From Streptomyces sp. NBC_00247 (GTDB lineage: Bacteria > Actinomycetota > Actinomycetes > Streptomycetales > Streptomycetaceae): a stretch of DNA of 64,000 nucleotides. The notes below the pieces were generated by a model. It searched no databases. It was not told the DNA's origin and was given only the letters and a program-made list of their open reading frames with translations. Both the position numbers and the translations under genes were made by a program. Numbering within the stretch: position 1 is the stretch's first letter; each line of letters begins with the position of its first letter. Where the stretch lies: positions 6,663,001 to 6,727,000 of the forward strand of contig NZ_CP108093.1 of NCBI RefSeq assembly GCF_036188265.1, in the 5' to 3' direction. Shown here piece after piece: positions 1 through 7,661 of the stretch.

Positions 1-444
1 GCGGCGGAGCCGGAGTTCCGCGAGTACGCCGCGCGCTCCGTGTCCAACGCGAAGACGTTGGCCGGCCGGTTGATCGAGCGCGGGGCGGACCTGGTCACCG
101 GCGGCACCGACAACCACCTGATGGTGATGAACACGGTCGACTCCTTCCGCCTGGAGGGCCGGGATGCGCAGCAGGCCCTAGAGGACGTCGGGCTCGCCAC
201 CAACAAGCAGCTCGTCCCGGACGACACCCTGTCCGCGCAGCGCACCAGCGGTGTCCGGCTCGGTACCCCCGCAGCCACGACCCGCGGCATGGGTGACACG
301 GAGATGATCGCGGTCGCCGACCTGTTCGTCCGCGCCCTGCGGAACAGGGGCGACGCCGCCGAGGCGAAAGCCGTCCGCTCCGAGGTGCGGGAGCTGTGCG
401 CCCGCTTCCCCGCGCCGGGACCCCTGCTGCCCGCGCCCGCGTGA
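1..444 (+). CDS. glyA: Serine hydroxymethyltransferase, C-terminal part (5' end outside window)
   Basis: The open frame enters from the left edge and ends at TGA 442-444. It encodes the C-terminal domain of serine hydroxymethyltransferase, the PLP enzyme that interconverts serine and glycine with tetrahydrofolate in the cytoplasm. Family landmarks seen are TGGTDNHLMVMNT and the later GVRLGTPAATTRGMG block, which is the usual GTPAxTTRG signature. The PLP lysine lies upstream of the window. A strong terminator follows directly, so this looks like the housekeeping gene flanking the biosynthetic cluster rather than part of it, although a role in serine/glycine supply cannot be excluded. Confidence 0.95.
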   Translation, partial: AAEPEFREYAARSVSNAKTLAGRLIERGADLVTGGTDNHLMVMNTVDSFRLEGRDAQQALEDVGLATNKQLVPDDTLSAQRTSGVRLGTPAATTRGMGDTEMIAVADLFVRALRNRGDAAEAKAVRSEVRELCARFPAPGPLLPAPA

Positions 445-455
445 GGAAAGGAGTG

Positions 456-501
456 TGCGAGGAAGGAGCCGGGAGGAGACTCTTCCGGCTCCTTCCTCGC
501 A
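456..501 (+). terminator. Strong hairpin terminator after glyA
   Basis: A perfect 17-bp stem (456-472 pairing with 485-501) with a 12-nt loop lies 12 nt after the glyA stop codon. No U-tract follows, as is common in Streptomyces. It insulates the biosynthetic cluster from glyA transcription. Confidence 0.85.
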
Positions 502-520
502 CCGGGGCGGTGACCGAACA

Positions 521-549
521 TTGAGCGCGGCTGACCCCCCGGGTAATAT
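521..549 (+). promoter_or_regulatory. Probable sigma-70-type promoter of the ACP operon
   Basis: TTGAGC at 521-526 and TAATAT at 544-549 are separated by exactly 17 bp. The -10 hexamer is unusually AT-rich for this genome. It would start a transcript near 556 with a leader of about 110 nt before the carrier protein gene. Confidence 0.6.
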
Positions 550-665
550 CGGCGATCGATGACGGGGCTGACGCGGACCGAGTCCGCTTCCCCGATCTCT
601 CGGCGGTTCTCGCCTTATCGACCGCCCAAGCCATTCGCGCTGCGAAACGCCTAGTGGAAGTGCCG

Positions 666-935
666 ATGACGACTCCAATGACGCCGTTCGACGAAGTGTT
701 TCGGGTACTGGTCGCGATGCTCGGCGAGGACGTGGCAGAACGCCGGGCCGAGCTGTCCGCGTCCACGCCACTTCAGTCTCTGGGTATGGATTCGATGAAA
801 TACATCAACCTGTTGTTGAGCCTGGAGGACAGCATCGGCAAGGAACTCGACGAGGTCGCCGAACACATCGACCTCGCCGAGATCACCACGGTCGGCGATC
901 TCGTCGCGCTCGTGGAACGGTTACGGGATCTGTGA
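666..935 (+). CDS. Stand-alone acyl/peptidyl carrier protein
   Basis: An 89-residue phosphopantetheine carrier protein. Ser43 in GMDSM is the expected attachment site, followed by the acidic helix typical of acyl carrier proteins. I chose ATG 666 because GGAAG lies 5 nt upstream; the in-frame GTG at 654 has no comparable Shine-Dalgarno. It is the first gene of a four-gene set with an oxygenase, an amidohydrolase and an acyl-CoA dehydrogenase, so it probably holds an acyl or aminoacyl building block during tailoring. The substrate is unknown. Leu86 is encoded by the rare codon TTA (921-923), a bldA-dependence marker in Streptomyces. Confidence 0.88.
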   Translation: MTTPMTPFDEVFRVLVAMLGEDVAERRAELSASTPLQSLGMDSMKYINLLLSLEDSIGKELDEVAEHIDLAEITTVGDLVALVERLRDL

Positions 936-948
936 CGGGAGCTGGGTC

Positions 949-1854
949 ATGAGTGAGAGCGAAATCGACGTTCAAGCCCTGACGCCCTCGGCGGAAGACA
1001 TCGCTTTCTACCGGCGGAACGGCTATTACGTCTCCAAGAAGATCCTCAGCGAGGAGCTGATCGCCGACGCGCTGGAGGGCAGCGAGCGGCTCTACCGCGG
1101 TACGTACGACGAGCGCTTCCCGTGGAGCGACAACCGGAGCGTGGATCCCAACTTCGGCGTCCCCTTCACCGACCGCACCCGCAGCCGCGCCGACGGCTAC
1201 GCCTCCTTCCACAGCTTCGGGCTCCGCGCCCTGGCCCGGCACCCGGTCATCTCGTCGATCGCCGCCGCGCTGACCGGTGCCACGGAGATCAGGTCCTGGA
1301 AGGACCAGCTCATCTACAAGGCGCCGGCGCGAGGGTCTTCGGAGAACGAGGGGGTCACCGGGTTCCACCAGGACAAGCGGTACTGGCCGACCTGCAGGTC
1401 GGACCGGATGATCACGGCGTGGATCCCGTTGCACGACTGCTCCACGGAGAACGGGTGCCTGGTGGTGATCAAGGGCAGTCACCGGTGGCGCAACAACCAC
1501 TCGCTGGTCACCTTCGACGAGAAGAACCAGGACTACATCAAGTCGAAGCTGATCAACAGCGAGGGCGACGAGCTGATCGAGGTACCGCTGGAACTCCGGC
1601 GCGGCCAGGTCAGCTTCCACGACTGCTACACGATCCACGGCAGCTACCCCAACGTGTCCGACATGCCCAGGCGCGCCCTCTCGGTGCATCTCCAGGACGG
1701 GGAGAACCGCTACCGCGACCTGAACTTCCTGAGCACGACGAAACCCGTCTACAAGCACTCCCACGACCTCATATGCCGGAAGTCGGAGAACGGGTTCCCC
1801 GACTACGGCGATCCCGAGATCTTCCCGACGCTCCACCGCGCCACGGCGGTGTGA
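949..1854 (+). CDS. PhyH-family Fe(II)/2-oxoglutarate dioxygenase (hydroxylase type)
   Basis: A 301-residue protein of the phytanoyl-CoA dioxygenase superfamily. The facial triad is intact: His140 and Asp142 in GFHQD, and distal His230 in YTIHGSYPNVS followed by an RRALSVH stretch that probably carries the 2-oxoglutarate arginine. The Asp marks it as a hydroxylase, in contrast to the His-x-Ala halogenase of the same superfamily at 11295. The start follows the carrier gene by 13 nt with a GGGAG-type ribosome site, so it is co-transcribed. The likely role is hydroxylation of a carrier-bound or CoA-bound acyl or amino acid group. The substrate is not visible from sequence. Confidence 0.85.
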   Translation: MSESEIDVQALTPSAEDIAFYRRNGYYVSKKILSEELIADALEGSERLYRGTYDERFPWSDNRSVDPNFGVPFTDRTRSRADGYASFHSFGLRALARHPVISSIAAALTGATEIRSWKDQLIYKAPARGSSENEGVTGFHQDKRYWPTCRSDRMITAWIPLHDCSTENGCLVVIKGSHRWRNNHSLVTFDEKNQDYIKSKLINSEGDELIEVPLELRRGQVSFHDCYTIHGSYPNVSDMPRRALSVHLQDGENRYRDLNFLSTTKPVYKHSHDLICRKSENGFPDYGDPEIFPTLHRATAV

Positions 1855-1897
1855 CCCGGCGCCCCTGGCGGTCCCCCAACTCCCAAGACGGGCACCC

Positions 1898-2767
1898 ATG
1901 ATCGACATCCATGTGCACCTGGCCGACGCGCGCTGCGTCTCCCCGGGGTTCGTCATGGGCATCGCCGAGTCGATCGGCGACGACGACCGGGTCCGTCGCG
2001 CGTTGCGCCTGTACCTGTCGGACCGGGACGGCAAGCGGCTGCTCTCGCAGATGGACACCTACGGGATCACCAAGTCGGTCCTGCTCATCGCCGACTTCGG
2101 TCCGGCGCTCGGGGAGCCCTCACTGTCGATCGAGGAAGTGCACCAGCACCACGCGGCGGTCACCGAGGCGTCCGGCGGACGCCTGGCGTTCTTCGCGGGC
2201 TTCGACCCCTCGCGCGGACGCACGGCGCTCGACATCGTCAAGCGCTGGACGGCGGTACCCGGGTGCGAGGGCGTCAAGCTCTACCCGCCCTGCGGCTTCG
2301 AACTGGACGACGAGCGGCTGCTGCCGCTCTGGCAGCACTGCAACGACAACAGCATTCCGGTGCTGACCCACTCGGGGCCCTCGTTGCCCGGTCTCGGCAG
2401 CGCTCAACGCTACCCGCACAGCCTCGAAGAGGTCCTCCGGCGCTTCCCGGACCTGCGCGTCGCGCTGGCGCACGGCATGGTGTGGGACCTGGAGGGGACC
2501 GTCCGGCTGCTGCTCGCGCACCCCGCCAACCTCTACGCGGACATCTCGTCCTTCCACCAGCTCTCCGGCCTCGAAACGGAGTTGATGCTGGAGGGCTGCG
2601 CCAAGGTGCCCGACCAGGTTCTCTTCGGATCGGACGCCCCGCTCTTCGACCTCTCCGGGAACCTGGGAGCCAAGATCGACGAGATGCGCGAGCGGCTGAC
2701 CCCCGCGCAGCAGGCCGGCCTGTTCGAGCTGAACGCGCGGAGGTTCCTGTACGGCACCAACGCCTGA
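1898..2767 (+). CDS. Amidohydrolase-2-family metal-dependent hydrolase
   Basis: A 289-residue TIM-barrel amidohydrolase. The metal-binding pattern is visible: His5 and His7 in the N-terminal IDIHVH, the GVKLYPP strand, LTHSG, LAHGM and the C-terminal FGSDAP aspartate. Members of this family hydrolyse C-N bonds or decarboxylate beta-keto or aromatic acids. Which applies here is not evident. It lies between the dioxygenase and the acyl-CoA dehydrogenase on the same strand, consistent with a shared pathway to an unusual acyl or amino acid unit. There is no signal peptide, so it is cytoplasmic. Confidence 0.85.
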   Translation: MIDIHVHLADARCVSPGFVMGIAESIGDDDRVRRALRLYLSDRDGKRLLSQMDTYGITKSVLLIADFGPALGEPSLSIEEVHQHHAAVTEASGGRLAFFAGFDPSRGRTALDIVKRWTAVPGCEGVKLYPPCGFELDDERLLPLWQHCNDNSIPVLTHSGPSLPGLGSAQRYPHSLEEVLRRFPDLRVALAHGMVWDLEGTVRLLLAHPANLYADISSFHQLSGLETELMLEGCAKVPDQVLFGSDAPLFDLSGNLGAKIDEMRERLTPAQQAGLFELNARRFLYGTNA

Positions 2768-2815
2768 CGATCCTCCTCCCACCCGGCGAGGGGGCCCCGG
2801 CCCGAAAACGGCGGT

Positions 2816-3973
2816 GTGAGCGTGGACTCGATCTACTTTCCCCCCGAGGCGGACGCGTTCCGCCTGCGAACACGTCGTTTTCTGAGCGAGCATGTCGCCC
2901 CGAGACTGGACACGTGGGAGTCCGAGCGGCGGATCCCGCGCGAGGTGTGGAAACTGTTCGCGGGGGAAGCGCTGCTGGGGCTGCACTACCCTCGCGCCTA
3001 CGGGGGCCGCGAGCTTCCGTTCTTCCACTCCGTGGCCTATCTGGAGGAGCTGGGGCGGCTCGGCAGCGGCGGCTTCCGCGGCGCGATGTCCGTTCACAGC
3101 TACATGGCGACCGCCTACCTGCACCTGGCGGGTGATCACCAGCAGAAACTGGCTCACCTCATGCCCGCCATCGAGGGAGACATGATCGCCGCCCTGGCCA
3201 TCACCGAGCCCCAGGCCGGTTCCGACGTGTCGAGCATCAGCTGCGAGGCACGGCCCACTGGCGACGGGTACGCGATCCGCGGCACCAAGGCGTTCGTGAC
3301 CAACGGGATGAACGCGGACTTCTTCGTCACCGCGGTCCGGACGGCGGACGGCGCGGCGGCGGCCACCGGCCCCGGCACCATCTCCCTCTTCGTGATCGAC
3401 GCACAGGCGCCGGGCGTGACACGTACCCCCGTGGAGAAGCTGGGGTGGCACTGCTCCGACACCGCGACCGTGAACTTCGAGGACGTCCAGGTGGACGACA
3501 GCAGGCTCCTCGGCCGGAAGAACTCCGGATTCAAGTGGATCACGAAGGCGTTCCAGCTGGAGCGGGTCGTGGCCGCCGTCCTCGCCATCGGCGAGGCCGA
3601 CCGCGCGCTGGAACTGGCCCGGCGCTACACCGGTGAGCGCCAGGTCTTCGGCAAGGCCCTCTCCGGTCACCAAGTGGTGCGGCACCGGCTGGCCGAGCTC
3701 ATGAGCCAGACGGAGGCGGCGCGCCAGCTCACCTACCACGCGGCCTGGCTGCACAGCCGGGGAAAGCTCGCGATGTCCGAGTGCGCGATGGCGAAACTGC
3801 GCGCCACCGAGCTGGCCGTGGACGTGACGGGGCAGTGCCTCCAGCTCTTCGGCGGGCACGGCTACCTCGATCGGACGCCGATCGCACGCCTCTTTCGGGA
3901 CACCCGGCTGGACACGATCGCCGGCGGTGCCAGCGAGATCATGCGGGAGATCATCGCCGACACCGACCTGTGA
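2816..3973 (+). CDS. Acyl-CoA (or acyl-carrier) dehydrogenase
   Basis: A 385-residue flavoprotein of the acyl-CoA dehydrogenase family, which introduces alpha,beta unsaturation into acyl thioesters. Visible landmarks are ALAITEPQAGSD and GTKAFVTNGMNADFF (FAD/substrate region), GERQVFGKAL, and the C-terminal GGHGYLDRTPIARLFRDTRLDTIAGGASEIMREII block. The IAGGASEIMREII ending resembles long-chain members, in which the catalytic Glu sits in helix G rather than in the IYEGT position. The start is GTG 2816. The Shine-Dalgarno is weak, so the start is less certain than the product. As last gene of the operon it may oxidise the fatty acyl starter or a carrier-bound amino acid. Confidence 0.88.
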   Translation: MSVDSIYFPPEADAFRLRTRRFLSEHVAPRLDTWESERRIPREVWKLFAGEALLGLHYPRAYGGRELPFFHSVAYLEELGRLGSGGFRGAMSVHSYMATAYLHLAGDHQQKLAHLMPAIEGDMIAALAITEPQAGSDVSSISCEARPTGDGYAIRGTKAFVTNGMNADFFVTAVRTADGAAAATGPGTISLFVIDAQAPGVTRTPVEKLGWHCSDTATVNFEDVQVDDSRLLGRKNSGFKWITKAFQLERVVAAVLAIGEADRALELARRYTGERQVFGKALSGHQVVRHRLAELMSQTEAARQLTYHAAWLHSRGKLAMSECAMAKLRATELAVDVTGQCLQLFGGHGYLDRTPIARLFRDTRLDTIAGGASEIMREIIADTDL

Positions 3974-4061
3974 CGAGCGCCGCCCGGAACGCGACCCGAG
4001 GCTGTCCCGGTGAACGGGCGGCAACAGACCTCGGTCACCGAGACGTCCGGCGGAGCCGAAC

Positions 4062-4985
4062 TCAGCACTTCTGCAGTACGAAGCAACCCCACCGGAAGTA
4101 GCCCACCGTCAGACAGGTGAAGGTCGCACCGGGCGCCACAGGCTTCGAGGCCGCGTAGTCGGCCAGGTTGATCAGCACGTCGCAGGAGAACACATGGCCC
4201 AGCCGCTGGAGGTTGTCGAGGTAGAACATCTCCCGGCCGGCGCGCAGTTCCCGCATGAGACCGCGCTGGATCAGCATGTTGTAGTTGCCGCAGAAGACCT
4301 TCTCCATCTTCTCCAACGGGAACTCCGGAGGGATGGCCCGCCACAACTTGCCCAGGTTCTTTATGGAGTTGTCCACGAAGGCGAGCACGCCGAAGGACTT
4401 GGTGAGATGGGACAGATCGCTGCTCGTCGTCAGATGCTTCAGCTCGTAGTCGCCACCGGTCTTCGACAGGACGAACGACAGCGCCCCGTCGCTCAGGATG
4501 GACTCGGCCGAGTCCATGAACCGGTCGCGGTCCCGGGCGCACTTGTCGCCCACGACGATCAGGACCTCCGCGCAGGCGTTGGATCGCAGCAGGCTGGACC
4601 CCAGCTCCAGGGCGGCGGACAGGTTGGAGCACTTGGAGAGGGTGACCCCGTACAGCTTGGCGTCGACCAGGCCGTAGTCACCGAGGATCTGCGCAACTTC
4701 GGGGTAGTCCAGCCCCACGGCGTGAATGGAGTTGACGGTCGGCGCGAGCAGCACCGCACCGATGTCGGACGGGGCCACGTCGCTCGTCCGCATGGTCTCG
4801 CCGACCGAGCGGTGGCACAGCTCAGGCAGGCTCAGCGGGCTCTTCCGGTAATAGTGCAGGCCGAGTTTGGTGAAGACCTGCACCTGCTCCGGGTCACCCT
4901 CCTCGATGTCGGCGAGCGGCATGGCGTCGCCCACGGTGTAGGCGAGACCGCGGAGATACAGCGGCTGTTCCTGCATTCTCGGCAT
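4062..4985 (-). CDS. KASIII-like (FabH superfamily) protein with altered catalytic residues
   Basis: A 307-residue thiolase-fold protein on the minus strand, divergent from the BenE-like gene. Cys119 in LSKCSN matches the KASIII nucleophile, and SILSDGALSFVL matches the conserved dimer region. The usual PHQAN histidine block reads CGNYN (Gly233-Asn236), so the catalytic His appears lost. The position of the usual Asn (LGNTS) reads RLGHVFSCD, placing His264 there. The predicted residues are therefore Cys-Gly-His, not Cys-His-Asn. Such variants often catalyse acyl transfer instead of decarboxylative condensation; that is inference here. The start at 4985 lacks a clear Shine-Dalgarno; an internal ATG at 4976 is an alternative. 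Confidence 0.78.
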   Translation of the reverse strand: MPRMQEQPLYLRGLAYTVGDAMPLADIEEGDPEQVQVFTKLGLHYYRKSPLSLPELCHRSVGETMRTSDVAPSDIGAVLLAPTVNSIHAVGLDYPEVAQILGDYGLVDAKLYGVTLSKCSNLSAALELGSSLLRSNACAEVLIVVGDKCARDRDRFMDSAESILSDGALSFVLSKTGGDYELKHLTTSSDLSHLTKSFGVLAFVDNSIKNLGKLWRAIPPEFPLEKMEKVFCGNYNMLIQRGLMRELRAGREMFYLDNLQRLGHVFSCDVLINLADYAASKPVAPGATFTCLTVGYFRWGCFVLQKC

Positions 4986-5112
4986 CCATAACGTGAGGCG
5001 GAAATTGCGAGGCGGGAGAGAAGACGGGGGAGGGTTCCGGGCGGCACCCGGTGGCTTCGCCGAGCCCGGATCCAGTGCCGCGACCGCGGCCGAGGTGGCC
5101 CCCCTGCTCCGG

Positions 5113-5118
5113 TACGAT
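5113..5118 (+). promoter_or_regulatory. Putative -10 element for a leaderless BenE transcript
   Basis: TACGAT fits the actinobacterial -10 consensus TANNNT and ends 6 nt before ATG 5125, placing the transcription start at or next to the A of the start codon. No Shine-Dalgarno precedes that ATG. No good -35 hexamer is visible. Confidence 0.35.
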
Positions 5119-5124
5119 CACGGG

Positions 5125-6390
5125 ATGAGATCGCTGTTTCACTTAGCGCGGCAAACGGCTCCCCCCTCGGCCGTCGTCGCCGGCCTGATCGCCGTGCTGG
5201 TCGGCACCGCCAGTTCCGCGGCCGTCGTCTTCACCGCTGCGAGGGCTGCGGGTGCGTCCACCGACGAGCTGGCCTCGTGGATGCTCGCGCTGGGCGTCGG
5301 CTTGGGCCTCACGAGCGTAGGGCTGTCCTTACGTTATCGCACACCTGTGGTCACGGCCTGGTCCACGCCGGGCGCCGCCGTGCTGGCCACCGGCCTGCTC
5401 GGCGCCACCATGGCGCAGGCCGTCGGCGCGTTCCTGGTATCCGCGGCGCTGATCACGATCAGCGGGCTCACCGGCTGGTTCGAGCGCGTCATGGACCGTA
5501 TTCCGGTGGCCCTCACGGCGGGCCTTCTCGCCGGGATCCTCGTCAGGTTCGGTACCGGGCTGTTCAGCGCGATGCACGACAGCTTCGGCACGGTGTTCCC
5601 CATGTTCGCCGTGTATCTGGTGTGCCGCCGATGGTGGCCCGGTTACGCGGTCGTCGCCGCCCTGGCCACGGGCGCCGTCGCGGCTTGGTCGTCCGGCTCG
5701 ATCCATCTGGAAAACGTGGATCTGGCGATCGCCGCACCGGTCTTCACCGCGCCCGAGTTCTCCTGGCAGGTGATCGTCGGCGCCGGACTCCCCCTGTTCG
5801 TGGTGACCATGGCGTCGCAGAACCTGGCCGGCGTGGCGGTCCTGCGCAACGACGGTTATCAGGTGCCCGTTTCCCCGCTGGTCGGCTGGACCGGTGCGAC
5901 CAACCTGCTGCTCGCACCGTTCGGTTGCTTCGGACTCAATCTCGCGGCCATCACCGCGGCGATCTGCACCGGCCCCCAGGCGCACGAGGACCGCGACCGG
6001 CGCTTCCTGGCAGGCGTGTGGGCCGGGGTGTTCTTTCTCTTCATCGGTGTGTTCGGCGGCACCGTCGCCTCCCTGCTCATCGCCCTGCCGAAGGCCCTGA
6101 TCGCCGGGATCGCCGGCCTCGGGCTGCTCAACACCATCATCAACTCCCTGTCGTCCGCGCTGGCCGACGAGGACTGGCGGGAGTCGGCCGCGGTCACGTT
6201 CCTGGCGACCGCGTCCGGGGTGACGCTGCTGGGTATCGGCTCCGCCTTCTGGGGTCTGCTCGCCGGTGTCCTCACCGCGCTCGTGATCCGGAGCCCGCGC
6301 AAGGCGAGCGTGGCCGAGCCGACCGCCGAACCGACCGCCGAGCCGACCGTCGAGGCGGCCACGGCCGAGTGGGAGACCCGGAAAGCATGA
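5125..6390 (+). CDS. BenE-family (benzoate/H+ symporter-like) membrane transporter
   Basis: A 421-residue integral membrane protein with about 11-12 hydrophobic segments and a polar, Glu/Pro/Thr-repeat C-terminal tail. Overall organisation and blocks such as VVTAWSTPGAAVL, VTMASQNLAGVAVL and NLAAITAAICTG match the BenE/YdcO family, whose characterised members import benzoate by proton symport. I chose ATG 5125 because the first membrane segment begins right after it; an in-frame upstream extension is Gly/Ala-rich and unlike the family. Two TTA codons (residues 7 and 69) suggest bldA control. Placed inside the cluster, it may import a precursor or export product; which is unknown. Confidence 0.85.
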   Translation: MRSLFHLARQTAPPSAVVAGLIAVLVGTASSAAVVFTAARAAGASTDELASWMLALGVGLGLTSVGLSLRYRTPVVTAWSTPGAAVLATGLLGATMAQAVGAFLVSAALITISGLTGWFERVMDRIPVALTAGLLAGILVRFGTGLFSAMHDSFGTVFPMFAVYLVCRRWWPGYAVVAALATGAVAAWSSGSIHLENVDLAIAAPVFTAPEFSWQVIVGAGLPLFVVTMASQNLAGVAVLRNDGYQVPVSPLVGWTGATNLLLAPFGCFGLNLAAITAAICTGPQAHEDRDRRFLAGVWAGVFFLFIGVFGGTVASLLIALPKALIAGIAGLGLLNTIINSLSSALADEDWRESAAVTFLATASGVTLLGIGSAFWGLLAGVLTALVIRSPRKASVAEPTAEPTAEPTVEAATAEWETRKA

Positions 6391-6421
6391 GGCCCTTGGG
6401 TGCGACAACCACCCAAGGGCC
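6391..6421. terminator. Bidirectional hairpin terminator between convergent genes
   Basis: A perfect 12-bp stem (6391-6402 with 6410-6421, GGCCCTTGGGTG arms) and a 7-nt loop begins right after the transporter stop codon and lies 22 nt before the convergent dehydratase-like gene ends. It can serve both transcripts. Confidence 0.8.
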
Positions 6422-6442
6422 GCGTACGGACGGGGAGGACGC

Positions 6443-7435
6443 CTACCCGTCGATCGAGGCCACGACGGCCGGAGCCGTGCCGACCCAGCGGTGATAGGCG
6501 TCCATGTCGACGTTGCTGCCGCACACGATGGTCGCCACCCGCTTGCCGGCGAAGCGGTCGCGGTCCTCCAGGATCGCCGCGATACCCAGCGCCGCCGAGG
6601 GCTCGACGACGAGACCCGCGTGGTCGAGCAGCAACCGCATCCCCTCGGTGATCGACGACTCCTCCACCAGCACGGCGTCGTCGGCGACCACGAGGAGATC
6701 CGCCAGGGCGTCCGGGTTCGGGACCCGCCCCGCCACACCGTCGGCGATGGTGTCGGTCGACTCGGTGGTGATCACGCTCCGCGCGTGCCAGGACCGTGTC
6801 ATCGCCGGCGCGCCCTGCGGCTGTACGCAGATCACCTCGACCTCGGGTGCCAGCGACTTCACCGCGTACCCGACGCCACCGGCGAGCGCCCCGGTGCCCA
6901 GCGCCACCAGGACCGCGTCGAACTGCCCCGCGACAGCCGCCAGTTCGAGACCGATGGTCGCCGCGCCGTCGCAGGTCTCCACATCCACACTGTCCTCGAT
7001 GCGCCGGATGCCGCGCTCCTGGGAGATGGCCGCCGCTCGCTCGCAGGCCACGTCGTAGTCACCGTCGACCAGTACCAGGCCCGCGCCCAGTGCGCGGATG
7101 CGGTCCAGTTTGACGGCGGGGGCGGAACGGGACGCCACCACGGTGACGTCCAGCCCCCGGCTGCGCCCGGACCACGCGAGAGCCTGGCCGAGGTTGCCCG
7201 CGCTGGCGCACACCACGGCGTTCCGGCCGCTCGCGGCGAGCCGGCTCGCGATGATCTCCGTGCCGCGGGCCTTGAAGCTGCGCACCGGATTCACGGTTTC
7301 GAGTTTGAGGCTCACGGTGCAGCCCAGGGCGGCCCCCAAACCGACGCAGGGGTAGAGCGGGGAATCGAGGAAGAGCGGATCGATCACTTGACGGGCCAGC
7401 TGGATTCGACCTAAGTCGAGACGTGTTTTCTGCAT
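6443..7435 (-). CDS. Threonine/serine dehydratase-family PLP enzyme
   Basis: A 330-residue fold-type II PLP enzyme. The Schiff-base lysine is in NPVRSFKARG, the substrate Ser/Asn loop is CASAGNLGQALA, and the phosphate loop is GTGALAGG. No ACT regulatory domain follows, so it resembles catabolic or biosynthetic single-domain enzymes. Possible reactions are dehydration of Thr or Ser, a hydroxy-amino acid lyase reaction, or racemisation. ATG 7435 was chosen because homology begins here; upstream in-frame codons run into a MITE whose end is only 12 nt away. No Shine-Dalgarno is visible, so the insertion may have displaced the native leader. Leu8 is a TTA codon. Confidence 0.83.
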   Translation of the reverse strand: MQKTRLDLGRIQLARQVIDPLFLDSPLYPCVGLGAALGCTVSLKLETVNPVRSFKARGTEIIASRLAASGRNAVVCASAGNLGQALAWSGRSRGLDVTVVASRSAPAVKLDRIRALGAGLVLVDGDYDVACERAAAISQERGIRRIEDSVDVETCDGAATIGLELAAVAGQFDAVLVALGTGALAGGVGYAVKSLAPEVEVICVQPQGAPAMTRSWHARSVITTESTDTIADGVAGRVPNPDALADLLVVADDAVLVEESSITEGMRLLLDHAGLVVEPSAALGIAAILEDRDRFAGKRVATIVCGSNVDMDAYHRWVGTAPAVVASIDG

Positions 7436-7447
7436 GGCGGAACAGCG

Positions 7448-7613
7448 TAAGGGCTGTCCCGCAATTCCTGGCGGGTGCGCGACGACAGCTACGGCACCTC
7501 GCCGCGTTGTCGGAACGTCCACATACATCCAGTATGCGGACGCCCCTCCGCCTTGCGATGCACCGCATCTGACGCCGCGCACTGATCCACCACGAATTGC
7601 GGGACAGCCCTTA
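7448..7613. mobile_element. MITE-like palindromic element, non-autonomous
   Basis: A 166-bp element is bounded by perfect 19-bp terminal inverted repeats (7448-7466 TAAGGGCTGTCCCGCAATT and its complement at 7595-7613). The interior is an imperfect palindrome around its centre. It contains no transposase frame. The ends resemble those of Streptomyces IS5-type elements. No clear target-site duplication can be read beyond the TAA/TTA ends. It sits in the divergent promoter region between the dehydratase-like gene and the carbamoyltransferase gene. Confidence 0.8.
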
Positions 7614-7638
7614 GTTCAAGGACTTGCACTCCTTGAAC
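7614..7638. promoter_or_regulatory. Perfect inverted repeat, candidate operator
   Basis: GTTCAAGGA at 7614-7622 and TCCTTGAAC at 7630-7638 form a perfect 9-bp inverted repeat with a 7-bp spacer. The right half overlaps the predicted -35 hexamer of the carbamoyltransferase/NRPS promoter, which is where a repressor or activator would bind. The MITE ends immediately to its left. No matching regulator gene is present in the window. Confidence 0.5.
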
Positions 7639-7661
7639 GGCCGCAAGGCCGCCGGTAGCAT
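7633..7661 (+). promoter_or_regulatory. Probable promoter of the carbamoyltransferase-NRPS operon
   Basis: TTGAAC at 7633-7638 and TAGCAT at 7656-7661 are separated by 17 bp. This would start a transcript near 7668 with a leader of about 115 nt. Downstream genes to 31405 are all on this strand with short gaps or overlaps, so this may drive the whole core operon. Confidence 0.55.

Noticed and set aside
949..1854. Second halogenase
   Set aside because: This PhyH-family protein keeps the Asp of HxD (His140, Asp142), so it is a predicted hydroxylase.
2120..4024. Very long minus-strand frames opposite the amidohydrolase, dehydrogenase and NRPS genes
   Set aside because: These are antisense shadows caused by high GC; they show no domains and the plus-strand genes are clear.
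7448..7613. Complete insertion sequence or transposase gene
   Set aside because: The element is only 166 bp and has no transposase frame, so it is called a MITE.
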